DNA from: JAOABV01 sp039801465
GTDB taxonomy: Bacteria; Hydrothermota; Tepidihabitantia; Tepidihabitantales; CAIPLT01
Direction: 5' to 3'
DNA length: 29,048 nt
Assembly: GCA_039801465.1 (NCBI GenBank)
Contig: JBDRUT010000019.1
Location: 1 to 29,048, forward strand
The notes below the pieces were generated by a model that did not search any database, was not told where the DNA came from, and was given only the letters and a program-made list of their open reading frames with translations. The translations under genes were made by a program, and so were the position numbers. Of the stretch, positions 9,001 to 17,617 are shown piece after piece (within the stretch, counting starts at the first letter, position 1; each line of letters opens with the position of its first letter).

Positions 9001-10318
9001 TATACCGGTCAATTTCTTGTTTAGTTCTCTTTTCGGTTACGCAAACCAACATCATATTGGTCCATTGATGATGAAATCTTGATAAATCAACGCCAGCGAA
9101 TATCTTCTGCTTTTCAAGTTCAGTGATAATCTTCTGAGGCTCAACCGGTGTTTTAACTACAAACTCCTTAAAAAACGGTGCGGAATACATCAAAGAGAAT
9201 CCTTTTATCTGACAAATCTCATCGGCTAAATAGTGGCTTTTGGCAAAACATTGTCGAGCAACTTCTTTAATACCGGTCTTACCCATAATTGACAAATAGA
9301 TTGTTGCGGCTAAAGCACACAATGCTTCATTAGTGCAGATATTAGAGGTTGCTTTTTCCCGGCGAATGTGCTGTTCTCGGGTTTGAAGCACTAAGACATA
9401 TCCGATTTTTCCTTCAATGTCGGTTGTTTTACCAACAATCCGGCCAGGAAGCATCCGAATAAAATCTTTACGACAAGTAAGAATTCCTAAAAAGGGTCCA
9501 CCAAAAGACTGAGGAATACCTAATGCCTGTCCTTCGGCAACTGCAATGTCCGCATTGTAATCTCCTGGTGGTGGCAAAATGCCCAATGATATTGGGTCAA
9601 CACAGACGATAAACAGAGCATTGTGCTTATGAGTAATTTCACTTAATTCTTTCACCATTTCCAGATTGCCAAAGAAATTCGGATGTTGAACTAAAACTGC
9701 AGCAGTATCTTGACATATCGCTTCGGATAACTTTTCAGGATTAATAATACCAGATTGGGTATCCATTGCGATTTCAACTACCGGTATATTTAGTCCTTTG
9801 GTATAAGTTCGAATAACTTGCTGATAATAAGGATGAATTGTTTGTGCAATCAGAACTTTATTTTTCTTAGTGATGGTGCGTGCCATATGACAGGCTTCAG
9901 CAAAAGCCGATGCACCATCATACATTCCGGCATTGGAAACATCCATTTCCAATAAAGCACAGATTAAAGATTGATATTCATAAATTGCCTGTAGGGTTCC
10001 TTGAGATACTTCAGGTTGATATGGTGTGTAGGCAGTATAAAACTCTGACCGTAAAAGAATATGATTAATTACCGAAGGGATATAATGGTCATAAACGCCA
10101 GCGCCTAAAAATGAGATAAAATCATTAAGATTTGTATTGCGCTTCGCAATTTCCGAAACTAATTTTATAACTTCTATTTCAGATAATGGTTCAGGTAGGG
10201 CAAGTTCACGCTTAAATCTTAACTCTTCTGGAATTACTGAGAGTAGGTCTTCTATAGAACTAACGCCAATCTTTTCCAACATTATTTTTTTATCTTCAGG
10301 TGTATGGGGTGTAAACAT
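8972..10318 (-). CDS. gcvPA: Glycine dehydrogenase (decarboxylating) subunit 1
   Basis: 448 residues, the usual length for the split P protein's alpha half, homologous to the N-terminal half of long GcvP but lacking the PLP lysine. Diagnostic stretches are FLGAGVYDHYIPSV near residue 65, RSEFYTAYTPYQPEVSQGTLQ, NAGMYDGASAFAEA, and GQALGIPQSFGGPFLG, which contributes to the active site shared with GcvPB. It is transcribed after gcvH with an 86-bp gap. The ATG lacks a clear Shine-Dalgarno sequence (TTTGAAAAT before it). Its TGA overlaps the ATG of the first duplicated mini-ORF before DUF6485, so reinitiation could carry ribosomes on towards DUF6485 and gcvPB. Confidence 0.96.
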   Translation of the reverse strand: MFTPHTPEDKKIMLEKIGVSSIEDLLSVIPEELRFKRELALPEPLSEIEVIKLVSEIAKRNTNLNDFISFLGAGVYDHYIPSVINHILLRSEFYTAYTPYQPEVSQGTLQAIYEYQSLICALLEMDVSNAGMYDGASAFAEACHMARTITKKNKVLIAQTIHPYYQQVIRTYTKGLNIPVVEIAMDTQSGIINPEKLSEAICQDTAAVLVQHPNFFGNLEMVKELSEITHKHNALFIVCVDPISLGILPPPGDYNADIAVAEGQALGIPQSFGGPFLGILTCRKDFIRMLPGRIVGKTTDIEGKIGYVLVLQTREQHIRREKATSNICTNEALCALAATIYLSIMGKTGIKEVARQCFAKSHYLADEICQIKGFSLMYSAPFFKEFVVKTPVEPQKIITELEKQKIFAGVDLSRFHHQWTNMMLVCVTEKRTKQEIDRYIRLLKELYA

Positions 10319-10404
10319 ATTTTCAAATATTAAGAATTAAAAACCGATATCATAAAAATTTTGCCCAAAGCGAACTGATTGAACGCAAAATACAATAAGC
10401 ACAT

Positions 10405-10803
10405 CTACCCACTAATAGTTTTTCTATATTGTTCCGCATTCAATAATGAATCCAATTCTTGAGGATTGGTGATTTTTATTTTGACCATCCAACCTTTGAC
10501 ATATGGTTCTTTATTAACTAATTCCGGTGCAGATTTCAATTCGGAATTAACTTCCATCACAGTCCCTGAGACTGGTGAGTAAAAATCTGATACTGCTTTT
10601 ACTGCTTCAATTGTGCCTAAGACATCACCTTGATTAACAACTTTATTAACCTCTGGTAGTTCAACATAGACAATATCAGAAAGTTCTCTTTGCGCATAAT
10701 CCGTAATACCAATTATCCCAATGTCATTATCGACTCGAATCCATTCATGCGTATTAGTATATTTTAGTTCATTAGGAATTATTATATCTTTTAATTCAGC
10801 CAT
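10405..10803 (-). CDS. gcvH: Glycine cleavage system H protein
   Basis: 132 residues, the standard length. This small lipoylated carrier shuttles the aminomethyl group from P to T and electrons to the L protein. The lipoylation lysine is Lys69 in GTIEAVKAVSDFYSP (most homologues read ESVKA). The N-terminal KYTNTHEWI and the GIGITDYAQ-like segment are typical. A strong AAGGAG lies 5 nt before the ATG. That ribosome-binding site is inside the end of a 26-codon upstream ORF that is a duplicate of the gcvH start. It ends in TAG at normal length, which shows TAG is an ordinary stop in this genome. Confidence 0.97.
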   Translation of the reverse strand: MAELKDIIIPNELKYTNTHEWIRVDNDIGIIGITDYAQRELSDIVYVELPEVNKVVNQGDVLGTIEAVKAVSDFYSPVSGTVMEVNSELKSAPELVNKEPYVKGWMVKIKITNPQELDSLLNAEQYRKTISG

Positions 10804-10806
10804 TGG

Positions 10807-10887
10807 TTACTCCTTTTCAATATTCTCTTGCTTATTAGTATATTTTAATTCATTAGGTATCATTACATTATCTTTACATTCACTCAT
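10807..10887 (-). repeat. Upstream mini-ORF: 84-bp duplicate of the gcvH start region
   Basis: On the minus strand a second AAGGAG-type site and ATG (10885-10887) lie 84 bp before the gcvH ATG. They open a 26-codon ORF beginning MSECKDNVMIPNELKYTN. This is a copy of the gcvH start (MAELKDIIIPNELKYTN) with one codon inserted; the shared PNELKYTN codons differ only by a synonymous Leu change. The copy then diverges and ends in TAA 3 nt before the real start, with the gcvH Shine-Dalgarno sequence inside its last codons. Confidence 0.85.
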
Positions 10888-10951
10888 TATTTACTCCTTT
10901 ATATCAGCCCCACAACATCTAATATATGTTTAATTACGATAAAACCTAAAA

Positions 10952-12043
10952 TCATTTTCGTGACCCAAACTTATAGAATGGAGTTTCCACAACAACTGCT
11001 TTACCTATTTTATTTCTGATATTAATTTCTAATTCTGTATTTACTTTAGAATATTCTATTGGCACATAGCCTAATCCGATACCTTTATTGAGTGATGGCG
11101 AATACGTGCCACTGGTAACTTTGCCGATTGAATTGCTCTCTTTTATAATTTCATAATGTGGCCGCGCAATAGCACTATCTAACATTTCAAATCCTATCAG
11201 TTTTCGTTTTATTCCCTGTGCTTTAATTTTTATCAGAGCGTCTTGTCCAATAAATGGTTGGGATTTATTAAGTTTTGTCACAAAACCAAGACCCGCCTCT
11301 AAAGGATTTGTCGTTTCGTCAATATCATTACCGTATAAACAATATTTCATTTCTAACCGCAAACTATCGCGTGCACCTAATCCGCAAGGTTCAATTTCAT
11401 ATTCTTTTCCTGCCTGAAAAATTATCTCCCAGATTTTCTCTGCATACTTCGCATCAAAATAGAGTTCAAATCCGTCTTCACCTGTATAACCAGTTCGAGA
11501 AATCAAAACATCAATATCATCAATTTTAGTTTTGGCTGACCAATAAAATTTGATTGGACTTAAATCAATATTAACAATCTTTTGTAAAACATTTTCCGAT
11601 TTTGGACCTTGAACTGCCAATTGTGCAATATCAAAAGTTCGGTCAACAATCTCAACATCACCTTTTTTATTGTTTATCAACCAATTAAAATCCTTTTCCC
11701 GATTAGCCCCATTAGGAACCAACATAACATAGTCTGAGAGATTATAGACTAACAAATCGTCAATGATTCCACCATTTGGTAGACAGAGCACCGAATATTG
11801 GACCTGAAATGGCGCCAGGCTTAAAACATCATTAGTCGTAACATAATTAACAAACTCGAAAGCATCCTTACCATAAATTTCAAATCGTCCCATATGGGAA
11901 ACATCAAAAACTCCAACGGTCTTTCTTACTCTTAAATGCTCAGGAATTATTCCCTTAAATTGCACAGGCAGAAGATGTCCGGCAAATTCTACCATCCGAC
12001 CATTGTGTTCAAGATGCTTTTGGTAAAACGGAGTCTTTAACAT
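10952..12043 (-). CDS. gcvT: Aminomethyltransferase (glycine cleavage T protein)
   Basis: 363 residues. It transfers the methylene group from aminomethyl-lipoyl-GcvH to tetrahydrofolate, releasing ammonia. Visible family features are GVFDVSHMGRFEI (44-56), the folate/active-site segment GGIIDDLLVY with Asp95/Asp96, SRTGYTGEDGFELYF, GARDSLRLE, and the C-terminal GIGLGYVP. It is the first gene of the nine-gene minus-strand run. There is no Shine-Dalgarno sequence; a promoter lies so close that the mRNA should begin at or beside the ATG, which also leaves no room for a glycine riboswitch. It is followed by 148 bp containing the duplicated gcvH start. Confidence 0.96.
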   Translation of the reverse strand: MLKTPFYQKHLEHNGRMVEFAGHLLPVQFKGIIPEHLRVRKTVGVFDVSHMGRFEIYGKDAFEFVNYVTTNDVLSLAPFQVQYSVLCLPNGGIIDDLLVYNLSDYVMLVPNGANREKDFNWLINNKKGDVEIVDRTFDIAQLAVQGPKSENVLQKIVNIDLSPIKFYWSAKTKIDDIDVLISRTGYTGEDGFELYFDAKYAEKIWEIIFQAGKEYEIEPCGLGARDSLRLEMKYCLYGNDIDETTNPLEAGLGFVTKLNKSQPFIGQDALIKIKAQGIKRKLIGFEMLDSAIARPHYEIIKESNSIGKVTSGTYSPSLNKGIGLGYVPIEYSKVNTELEINIRNKIGKAVVVETPFYKFGSRK

Positions 12044-12050
12044 TAGAGAT

Positions 12051-12079
12051 ATAATATACTAACAACTAATATTCGTCAA
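12051..12079 (-). promoter_or_regulatory. Promoter of the gcv operon, predicted leaderless
   Basis: On the minus strand TTGACG (12074-12079), a 17-bp spacer and TATTAT (12051-12056) end 7 nt before the gcvT ATG (12041-12043). A start about 7 nt after the -10 would fall at the A of the ATG, giving a leaderless message. No Shine-Dalgarno sequence precedes gcvT, in agreement. Confidence 0.7.
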
Positions 12080-13652
12080 GATTATTTAATTAGAGATGTT
12101 AGAATAAAAATTTTCAAGCACACTTCCTTGCGACCTTGACGCTAAGTTTTGTGAGACGTTGAAGCAAGTCGATGCCATTGCATTCCATTGGCAGTCGCAT
12201 CTCAGTATGACACACTTCTTGCCTTGTCATCCAAAGCTTGCACGTTTCGGGCGAACGAAGGTCTCAGGGCGCATACTCCTTAGGATTTCAGGTCTCTTTG
12301 TCTGAATAAGCCAGAAATCTGTCTTTGCCACTGAATGACACTGAATCACAGAAAAAGACAAAAGGATAATAAAGTTCAAATGTTCAAGGGTATTATTCTC
12401 TTTGAATTTTGATTTGTCATTTTGCACTTTGATTTTTGTAGTTTGAATTTGTGTTGGTATGCCAAAATGGCGGTCTATTTTTTTAACCCCTGAAAGACGG
12501 AAAGATAGAAATAAGGTATAAAGGTTAAAAAAATATCCAAACCTTAAACTTTGAACTATTGAACTTTCAAACTTTCAATTTAGAACTTTCTGCAATTTAA
12601 CTAAACAATAACCAAGATATTATCAACCTTTTCTTCCAAAATAACACCTAAAAATTCACCAATCTAAAAATTTTTTCCCCAAAATGCCATTTTTTTGCGT
12701 CTTAGCATTATATATGACAATAAATAAAAGTTCAAAGATTAAAAAGTTTAAAAGTTAACAAGAATAAAAGTTTTAAAGTTAAAATGTCAATCTGGCAAGA
12801 AAGACACCTGTTAATTGAAGTCCTTAATGCGATACTTGATTTATTTTCAAAGACTTAAAGATAAGGATGCCCTATAACCAATATCCCTATTATGGCTTGG
12901 GTGGACATTTAATTCAAAAGTGCGATGTTTGAAACAAAGAAAAGTCTAAAAAAGATTTGTTCGGTTTTCCTTGTGTTTTTATGTGTTTGTGTTTAAACCA
13001 CGATGAAATACATAATTAAAATCAATAAACCCAGCATCTTGTATTCAGGTCAGTTTTCCAAGACTGATTTAATTGACTGTGCAATTATCGAAAGGATTTT
13101 GAAGAAAACTCGGAAAATTCGCTTTCATTGATTACTGCGATTAAGAAAATGATTACAATGATTGAGAAATCGATATAATTATCTCTGTCGTCGCTATAAT
13201 ATCCGTAAAATCAAAACTCTTTTCGTGTTCTTTTTAAAAAACTGCTACTGAAAACAGAATACAATATCCATTCGCTTATCATGCCCTGTGGCAGAGAAGG
13301 CACAGAAAAATTTTAGAAACACTCAATGATTTCATTCGATACAGCTTTTTATTAATAAGAGTGAAAAACTGGCTTGGTCATCCAAACCGAATTTTGTTTA
13401 ATGACACCAACAGATGTCCACATAATAAAGACCATATCAGTGAGTGAGTTCAATAATAAAAAGACTTATTTATGTTATTCGTCTGTCACATAAAAGATTT
13501 CATCTATCACATATAGTACATAAGCATTATCTGTTTAGATTTCTTAAAGGCACTGCAGTTTTACGAATGCTTTTGCTTAACTATCTAACATTCGGATTGA
13601 CTCTTATAAGCAATTGTCCATCTATCTTATTTTGTATATCTAAAAAGCAGGA
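12080..13652. other. Gene-free region (~1.6 kb) with decayed repeats
   Basis: No frame here has convincing coding character and no tRNA or other RNA gene is evident. It contains pieces of intergenic elements shared with the gap at 23680-23860, runs of degenerate TTGAACTTT/AAAGTTCAA-type repeats (about 12540-12600 and 12725-12790), and a 38-codon open stretch at about 13318-13447 that may be the relic of a dead gene (family not recognisable). It separates the gcv operon from the restriction-modification genes. Confidence 0.6.
12237..12450. repeat. Dispersed intergenic repeat pieces (copy A)
   Basis: Two modules recur near 23680-23860. The first (12237-12297) begins CTTGCACGTTTCGGGCGAA and continues through GCATACTCCTTAGGATTTC. 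The second (12383-12450) runs TTCAAGGGTATTATTCTC and TTTGAATTTTG onward. In the other copy the modules occur in the opposite order, so they are independent elements or rearranged. They match imperfectly, as old copies would. Confidence 0.5.
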
Positions 13653-13680
13653 TTGACTTTTAATTTATCAAGTATATAAT
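13653..13680 (+). promoter_or_regulatory. Probable promoter of the restriction-modification operon
   Basis: TTGACT (13653-13658) and TATAAT (13675-13680) are 16 bp apart. Transcription would begin near 13687, leaving a short leader of about 34 nt before the ATG at 13721. That leader holds a tiny ORF (13699-13719, ATGATGTCTAAC...TAA) that ends one base before the methyltransferase ATG. Confidence 0.65.
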
Positions 13681-13720
13681 AGAAGTGCAAGAAAAAAAAT
13701 GATGTCTAACTTTGTATAAA

Positions 13721-14791
13721 ATGGCTTCAAAGGTTAAAGAAAAACAATTAGCTTATTTAAATATAGATTCATACCAGTTAGAACAAATAATTAATAAGAT
13801 AATTTGTGGCGATGCCGCCGAAGTAATGAAACGGATACCTAGTAACTCCATCGATTTAGTAATCACAAGTCCGCCGTACTATAAACAACGAGTGTATGCT
13901 GGAATTGGAATTGGAAACGAAAAATCAGTTGATGAGTATATTGAAAAATTAATTGAAATATTTAAGGAATGCGTTAGGGTGGCAAAGGCTACTGCAAGTA
14001 TTGTCTTTAATATCGGTGATAAATATGAAAACGGAAATTTACTCTTGGTCCCTTATCGGTTTGCACTGGAAGCATTGAAACAGACAGAAGTCACTCTTAT
14101 AAATGAAATTACTTGGGTTAAAAGCAATCCAACGCCAAAACAAGATAAAACAAAATTAGTGACATCAAAAGAACCGTTTTTTATCTTTGTTAAATCGAAT
14201 AATTACAAATTTAACAAAGATGCCTTTATGAATCACTTGGATTTACTCAGAGACAAAAATAGAAAAGCAGGAAATGATATTGGAAAAAGATATTTTGAGT
14301 TAATAAATAAATCAAATTTAAATAGTGAAGAAAAACGAAAGGCGCGGGGAGAGTTGGAAAAAGCAATTATGGAAGTTAAGCAGGGCAAGATCGAAAGTTT
14401 CCGAATGAAAATTAGAGGATTACATTCAATGCCTTATGGTGGACAAGAAGGAGGAAGAAAAATTCATTTAGAAAGAAACGGTTTCACAATTATTAAAATT
14501 TACGGTAATGCTATGAAAAGAGATATAATTGAATCGCCTGTAGAAACAATAAAAGGCAATATTCACCCGGCCGTATACCCGGAATTTGTTATTCAGCAAT
14601 TTTTGAAATTATTAACTGATGAAGGTGATGTTGTTTTAGACCCATTTATGGGGTCTGGTACGACTGGAGTTGTGGCAAAAAAAATGAGACGAAACTTTAT
14701 TGGCATAGAAATCTGTGCTGAATACTGTAAATATGCAGAAAGACGAATAGCCCAAACAACACCAAATGCCCCCTTAGAAATATTTGTATGA
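13721..14791 (+). CDS. Type II DNA methyltransferase, beta-class N4-cytosine/N6-adenine
   Basis: 356 residues from the ATG at 13721; a TTG 9 bp upstream is in frame but less likely. The catalytic motif IV TSPPY (49-53) is near the N-terminus and the S-adenosylmethionine motif LDPFMGSGTTG (about 306-316) near the C-terminus, with the presumed target-recognition region between. That order defines the beta class of amino-methyltransferases. TSPPY is most often found in N4-cytosine enzymes but does not exclude N6-adenine. The stop overlaps the next gene's start by 4 bp (ATGA), pairing it with the endonuclease. It should protect the host site. The recognition sequence cannot be read from the protein. 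Confidence 0.9.
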   Translation: MASKVKEKQLAYLNIDSYQLEQIINKIICGDAAEVMKRIPSNSIDLVITSPPYYKQRVYAGIGIGNEKSVDEYIEKLIEIFKECVRVAKATASIVFNIGDKYENGNLLLVPYRFALEALKQTEVTLINEITWVKSNPTPKQDKTKLVTSKEPFFIFVKSNNYKFNKDAFMNHLDLLRDKNRKAGNDIGKRYFELINKSNLNSEEKRKARGELEKAIMEVKQGKIESFRMKIRGLHSMPYGGQEGGRKIHLERNGFTIIKIYGNAMKRDIIESPVETIKGNIHPAVYPEFVIQQFLKLLTDEGDVVLDPFMGSGTTGVVAKKMRRNFIGIEICAEYCKYAERRIAQTTPNAPLEIFV

Positions 14792-15936
14792 CAGAGAAAC
14801 GAAAAGAGTATATTGTTTTAGACCATTTGTTAACACAGACGAATAAAAATAGTCTGCAAAAGAACCTAGTTAAAAATCTTTCTATCCAACAACTCAACAA
14901 TATAAAAACCATAGTTAGTAATGCAGAAAAACAAAAATCAGTCCTTGCAGTCTTAATAACAAGTCTTCTGAAAAAGATAATATCGCCTAGGCAAGATATT
15001 CGATTACATCGAGAAGAATTCAGAAATGGCTATTCAGGAAGAAGTTTAGATACAAAAGTTGTAACACCATGGCTAAAAAGACATTTTCCGCGATTTGCTC
15101 CCAAAGAAAGCGGTTGGTTAACCAGATCTCTCGAACAACCTCATCCATTCAACAAAAACTTCCCAGGTAAAATAAGAGATAAAAAAGTTAAAGATGCATT
15201 CTTATCGATTTTAGATGATGTGGAAGTAAATAAGACAGACCCTCAAAATTATCTATTAGGACTTTTGACTTTTCTTTCAAATAAAATTGACCGGGAACGA
15301 GAAACTATAAAAGTTTTAAGTCCAATAAGAATGGGAAAAAAATTAACTATAAATACTGTCATAAAAATTTTTAAAGACCATTTTTCAACTCCAAGAAGTT
15401 CAAGATTACCAGTTGTAGCCGTGTATACTATATATCAAATTTTAATGAAAAATGTTGCAATTTATAAGAATAAGAAATTGGCGCCTCTAAAACCACATAC
15501 AACATCTGACATACGAAGAGGGTATGGTGATATTGAAGTATATTACAACAATGGATGTCCATATGAAGTTGTAGAAATTAAGCATTATATACCAATTGAT
15601 GTGGAGATGATAAATGATGTGTTGAAAAAATCGTGCAATACTTCAATTAAGAGATATTTTATTCTTACCACTAAAGAACCAAACTTTAAAGGTCGTATTG
15701 ATAAAATTATATCTCGATTAAATGAAATAAAACAAAAATACAATATCGATATAATTCCTAATGGATTACTCCAAACGATGAAGTATTATTTAAGGTTTGT
15801 CCCTTGTTTAGATGAGTTTTTAAATTTGTATGCCGATAACTTAAAGAAAGAGTTTGCTGTGACAACAACAGTTCAAGAAAATCATATAAAAAAATGGGAA
15901 GAGATTATAAGTGCCTTCAAAATTAGTAATGATTGA
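14788..15936 (+). CDS. Type II restriction endonuclease, PD-(D/E)XK type
   Basis: 382 residues, overlapping the methyltransferase by ATGA. A nuclease core is visible as Asp248 in GYGDIEVYY and E263-I-K265 in YEVVEIKHY, the D-(n)-ExK arrangement of PD-(D/E)XK enzymes. The stretch HREEFRNGYSGRSLDT (74-89) with KESGWLTRSLEQPHP (106-120) is distinctive and reminds me of a defined family of type II enzymes (possibly SacI-like), but I would not name the specificity. Context supports cleavage of foreign DNA lacking the partner's methylation. Its last 8 bp (ATGATTGA) overlap the purB start. It ends in TGA and looks intact. Confidence 0.8.
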   Translation: MTEKRKEYIVLDHLLTQTNKNSLQKNLVKNLSIQQLNNIKTIVSNAEKQKSVLAVLITSLLKKIISPRQDIRLHREEFRNGYSGRSLDTKVVTPWLKRHFPRFAPKESGWLTRSLEQPHPFNKNFPGKIRDKKVKDAFLSILDDVEVNKTDPQNYLLGLLTFLSNKIDRERETIKVLSPIRMGKKLTINTVIKIFKDHFSTPRSSRLPVVAVYTIYQILMKNVAIYKNKKLAPLKPHTTSDIRRGYGDIEVYYNNGCPYEVVEIKHYIPIDVEMINDVLKKSCNTSIKRYFILTTKEPNFKGRIDKIISRLNEIKQKYNIDIIPNGLLQTMKYYLRFVPCLDEFLNLYADNLKKEFAVTTTVQENHIKKWEEIISAFKISND

Positions 15937-17224
15937 ACGCTATTATACGCCAGAAATGGCTGATTTGTGGTCTGAAGAGACCAAATTTAAGTATTGGCTT
16001 TTAGTTGAAGAATCAGTTGCATACGCCCAAGGTAAATTAGGTATCATTCCGAAAACATTAGTCCCTAAACTTAATAAAGTCAAAATAGATGTCAAAGCAA
16101 TTGAAGAGATTGAAAAGACAGTTCAACATGATGTGATTGCATTTCTGAAATCAATTGAAAATCAGTTAGGAAAAGATGCGCAATATCTACACTTTGGATT
16201 AACTTCTTATGATATTGTTGATACCGCATTATCTTTACGATGCACTGTTGCGTGTGATTATATTTTGAAAGCCTTAAAAGAACTTTCTGAGACAATCCGA
16301 AAATTAGCCCGAGCACACAAATACACTTTTATGATTGGAAGGACACACGGAGTTCATGCCCAACCAATAACTTTTGGCTTAAAATGTCTTTCTTGGTATC
16401 AAGAAATTCAGCGAAATATTCTAAGAATTGAAACCGCTCGCAAAAATCTTAATTACGGTAAAATATCTGGTGCAGTCGGAGTTTATACCGAACTAAACCC
16501 GCAAGTTGAATTAATCGCATTAAAGCGATTAGGCTTAAAACCAGAACCGATTTCAACTCAAATTGTTCCGCGGGACCGGTATGCAGAACTGTTAACAAAC
16601 TTAGCAATTTTAGCCGCGGGATTAGAACGCATTGCCACTGAGATTAGAAACTTACAGCGCACTGAAATTAAAGAATTGACTGAACCATTTGGTAAAACCC
16701 AGCGTGGTTCTTCAGCAATGCCCCACAAAAAGAATCCGATTGTCAGTGAACGGATTTGTAGTTTAGCCCGAGTTGTAAGAAGTTACTGCCAGGTCAGTTT
16801 AGAAAATATTATTCAATGGCATGAACGCGATTTGACCAATTCCGCGAACGAACGCATCATAATTCCATCTGCCACAATTTTAATCCATTATATGACTATT
16901 CAATTAAATAAAGTTTTAGCAGGCTTGAAAGTCAATTCCGCAAAGATGAAAGAGAATTTAGATAATTCAAAAGAACAATACTTTTCCCAAAGTCTAATGA
17001 TGGCATTAATTAAAAAGGGTATGAAGCGAGACCAGGCTTATACCCTGGTGCAAAAATTAGCATTTCAAGCCCAAGAACAAAACGAGTATCTAAGTAAAAT
17101 TGTCTTGATGGACAAAGAAATTAGTAAGTTATTTACTGAGCAAGAGATTAAACGGATTTTTTCCTATCAAGATTTAAGAGAAAAGATAAACTTTATATAT
17201 AAACGAGTTTTAAGCCAAAAATAA
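15929..17224 (+). CDS. purB: Adenylosuccinate lyase
   Basis: 431 residues. It catalyses two fumarate-releasing steps of purine synthesis (SAICAR to AICAR and adenylosuccinate to AMP). The fumarase/aspartase signature GSSAMPHKKNP (260-270) carries the flexible-loop catalytic serine. His67 in VQHD and His140 in GRTHGVHAQP match the family's catalytic histidines. The ATG at 15929 is chosen because the product then begins MIERYYTPEMADLW, as in homologues; an in-frame GTG at 15911 would add six residues. The start overlaps the endonuclease stop, so a housekeeping gene depends on the upstream restriction genes for translation coupling or has its own unseen promoter. Its TAA overlaps an ATG (TAATG) that begins a decayed copy of the next gene's start. 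Confidence 0.96.
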   Translation: MIERYYTPEMADLWSEETKFKYWLLVEESVAYAQGKLGIIPKTLVPKLNKVKIDVKAIEEIEKTVQHDVIAFLKSIENQLGKDAQYLHFGLTSYDIVDTALSLRCTVACDYILKALKELSETIRKLARAHKYTFMIGRTHGVHAQPITFGLKCLSWYQEIQRNILRIETARKNLNYGKISGAVGVYTELNPQVELIALKRLGLKPEPISTQIVPRDRYAELLTNLAILAAGLERIATEIRNLQRTEIKELTEPFGKTQRGSSAMPHKKNPIVSERICSLARVVRSYCQVSLENIIQWHERDLTNSANERIIIPSATILIHYMTIQLNKVLAGLKVNSAKMKENLDNSKEQYFSQSLMMALIKKGMKRDQAYTLVQKLAFQAQEQNEYLSKIVLMDKEISKLFTEQEIKRIFSYQDLREKINFIYKRVLSQK

Positions 17225-17617
17225 TGATTGATTTTAATCTGAAAAAGATTTTTATTGAAATGAGCAGTAAGAAAATGATAAAATCATTCCTGTTCAGGAA
17301 GCATTAATGCATAAGAAAAGAAAAATAATTATTAATCTTAAAAAATTTGTATTTATGAGCAGTAAGAAAACGATAAAATCATTCCTGTTCAGTAAGCATT
17401 AGTGCATAAGAAAATAAAAATAATTATTAATCTTAAAAAATTTGTATTGAATGAGCAATAAGAAAAATGATGAAGTCATTCCTATTCAAGAAGCATTAAT
17501 GCATAAGAAAAGAAAAATAATTATTTCTTAAAAATTTGTATTGAGTGAGCAGCAAGAAAACAATGATAAAATCATTCCTATTCAAGGAAACATTAATGTA
17601 TTAAGAAAGGAGCAATA
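17224..17617 (+). repeat. ~95-bp tandem array (4 units) before the acyl-CoA dehydrogenase gene
   Basis: GAGCA(G/A)(T/C)AAG recurs at 17262, 17357, 17453 and 17547, spacing 95, 96 and 94 bp. Units share ATGATAAAATCAT, TTCCTGTTCAGGAA, GCATTAATGC and AATAATTATT, all of them palindromes. The array opens with ATGATTGATTTTAAT (17224), a copy of the downstream gene's first codons (ATGATTGATTTTAGT at 17618), and overlaps the purB stop. Each unit contains a short ATG- or GTG-led ORF. The last unit ends in AAAGGAG, the ribosome-binding site of the dehydrogenase. Confidence 0.9.

Noticed and set aside
12044..12200. Glycine riboswitch upstream of gcvT
   Set aside because: The promoter ends 7 nt before the ATG, so there is no leader; no glycine-aptamer pattern was seen either.
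12227..12427. 66-codon minus-strand ORF
   Set aside because: It coincides with the dispersed intergenic modules, has no ribosome-binding site, and its encoded phrase (FKENNT) recurs in another repeat-derived frame near 23700.
13318..13447. Possible transposase or integrase relic
   Set aside because: The open stretch (HPNRILFNDTNRCPHNKDH) is short and does not carry a motif I can match to any transposase family.
13444..13656. 70-codon plus-strand ORF before the methyltransferase
   Set aside because: No ribosome-binding site, no recognisable domain, and its end overlaps the likely promoter of the methyltransferase.
17262..17617. CRISPR-like array
   Set aside because: Repeats are contiguous ~95-bp units with no unique spacers, degenerate between copies, and no cas genes are nearby.
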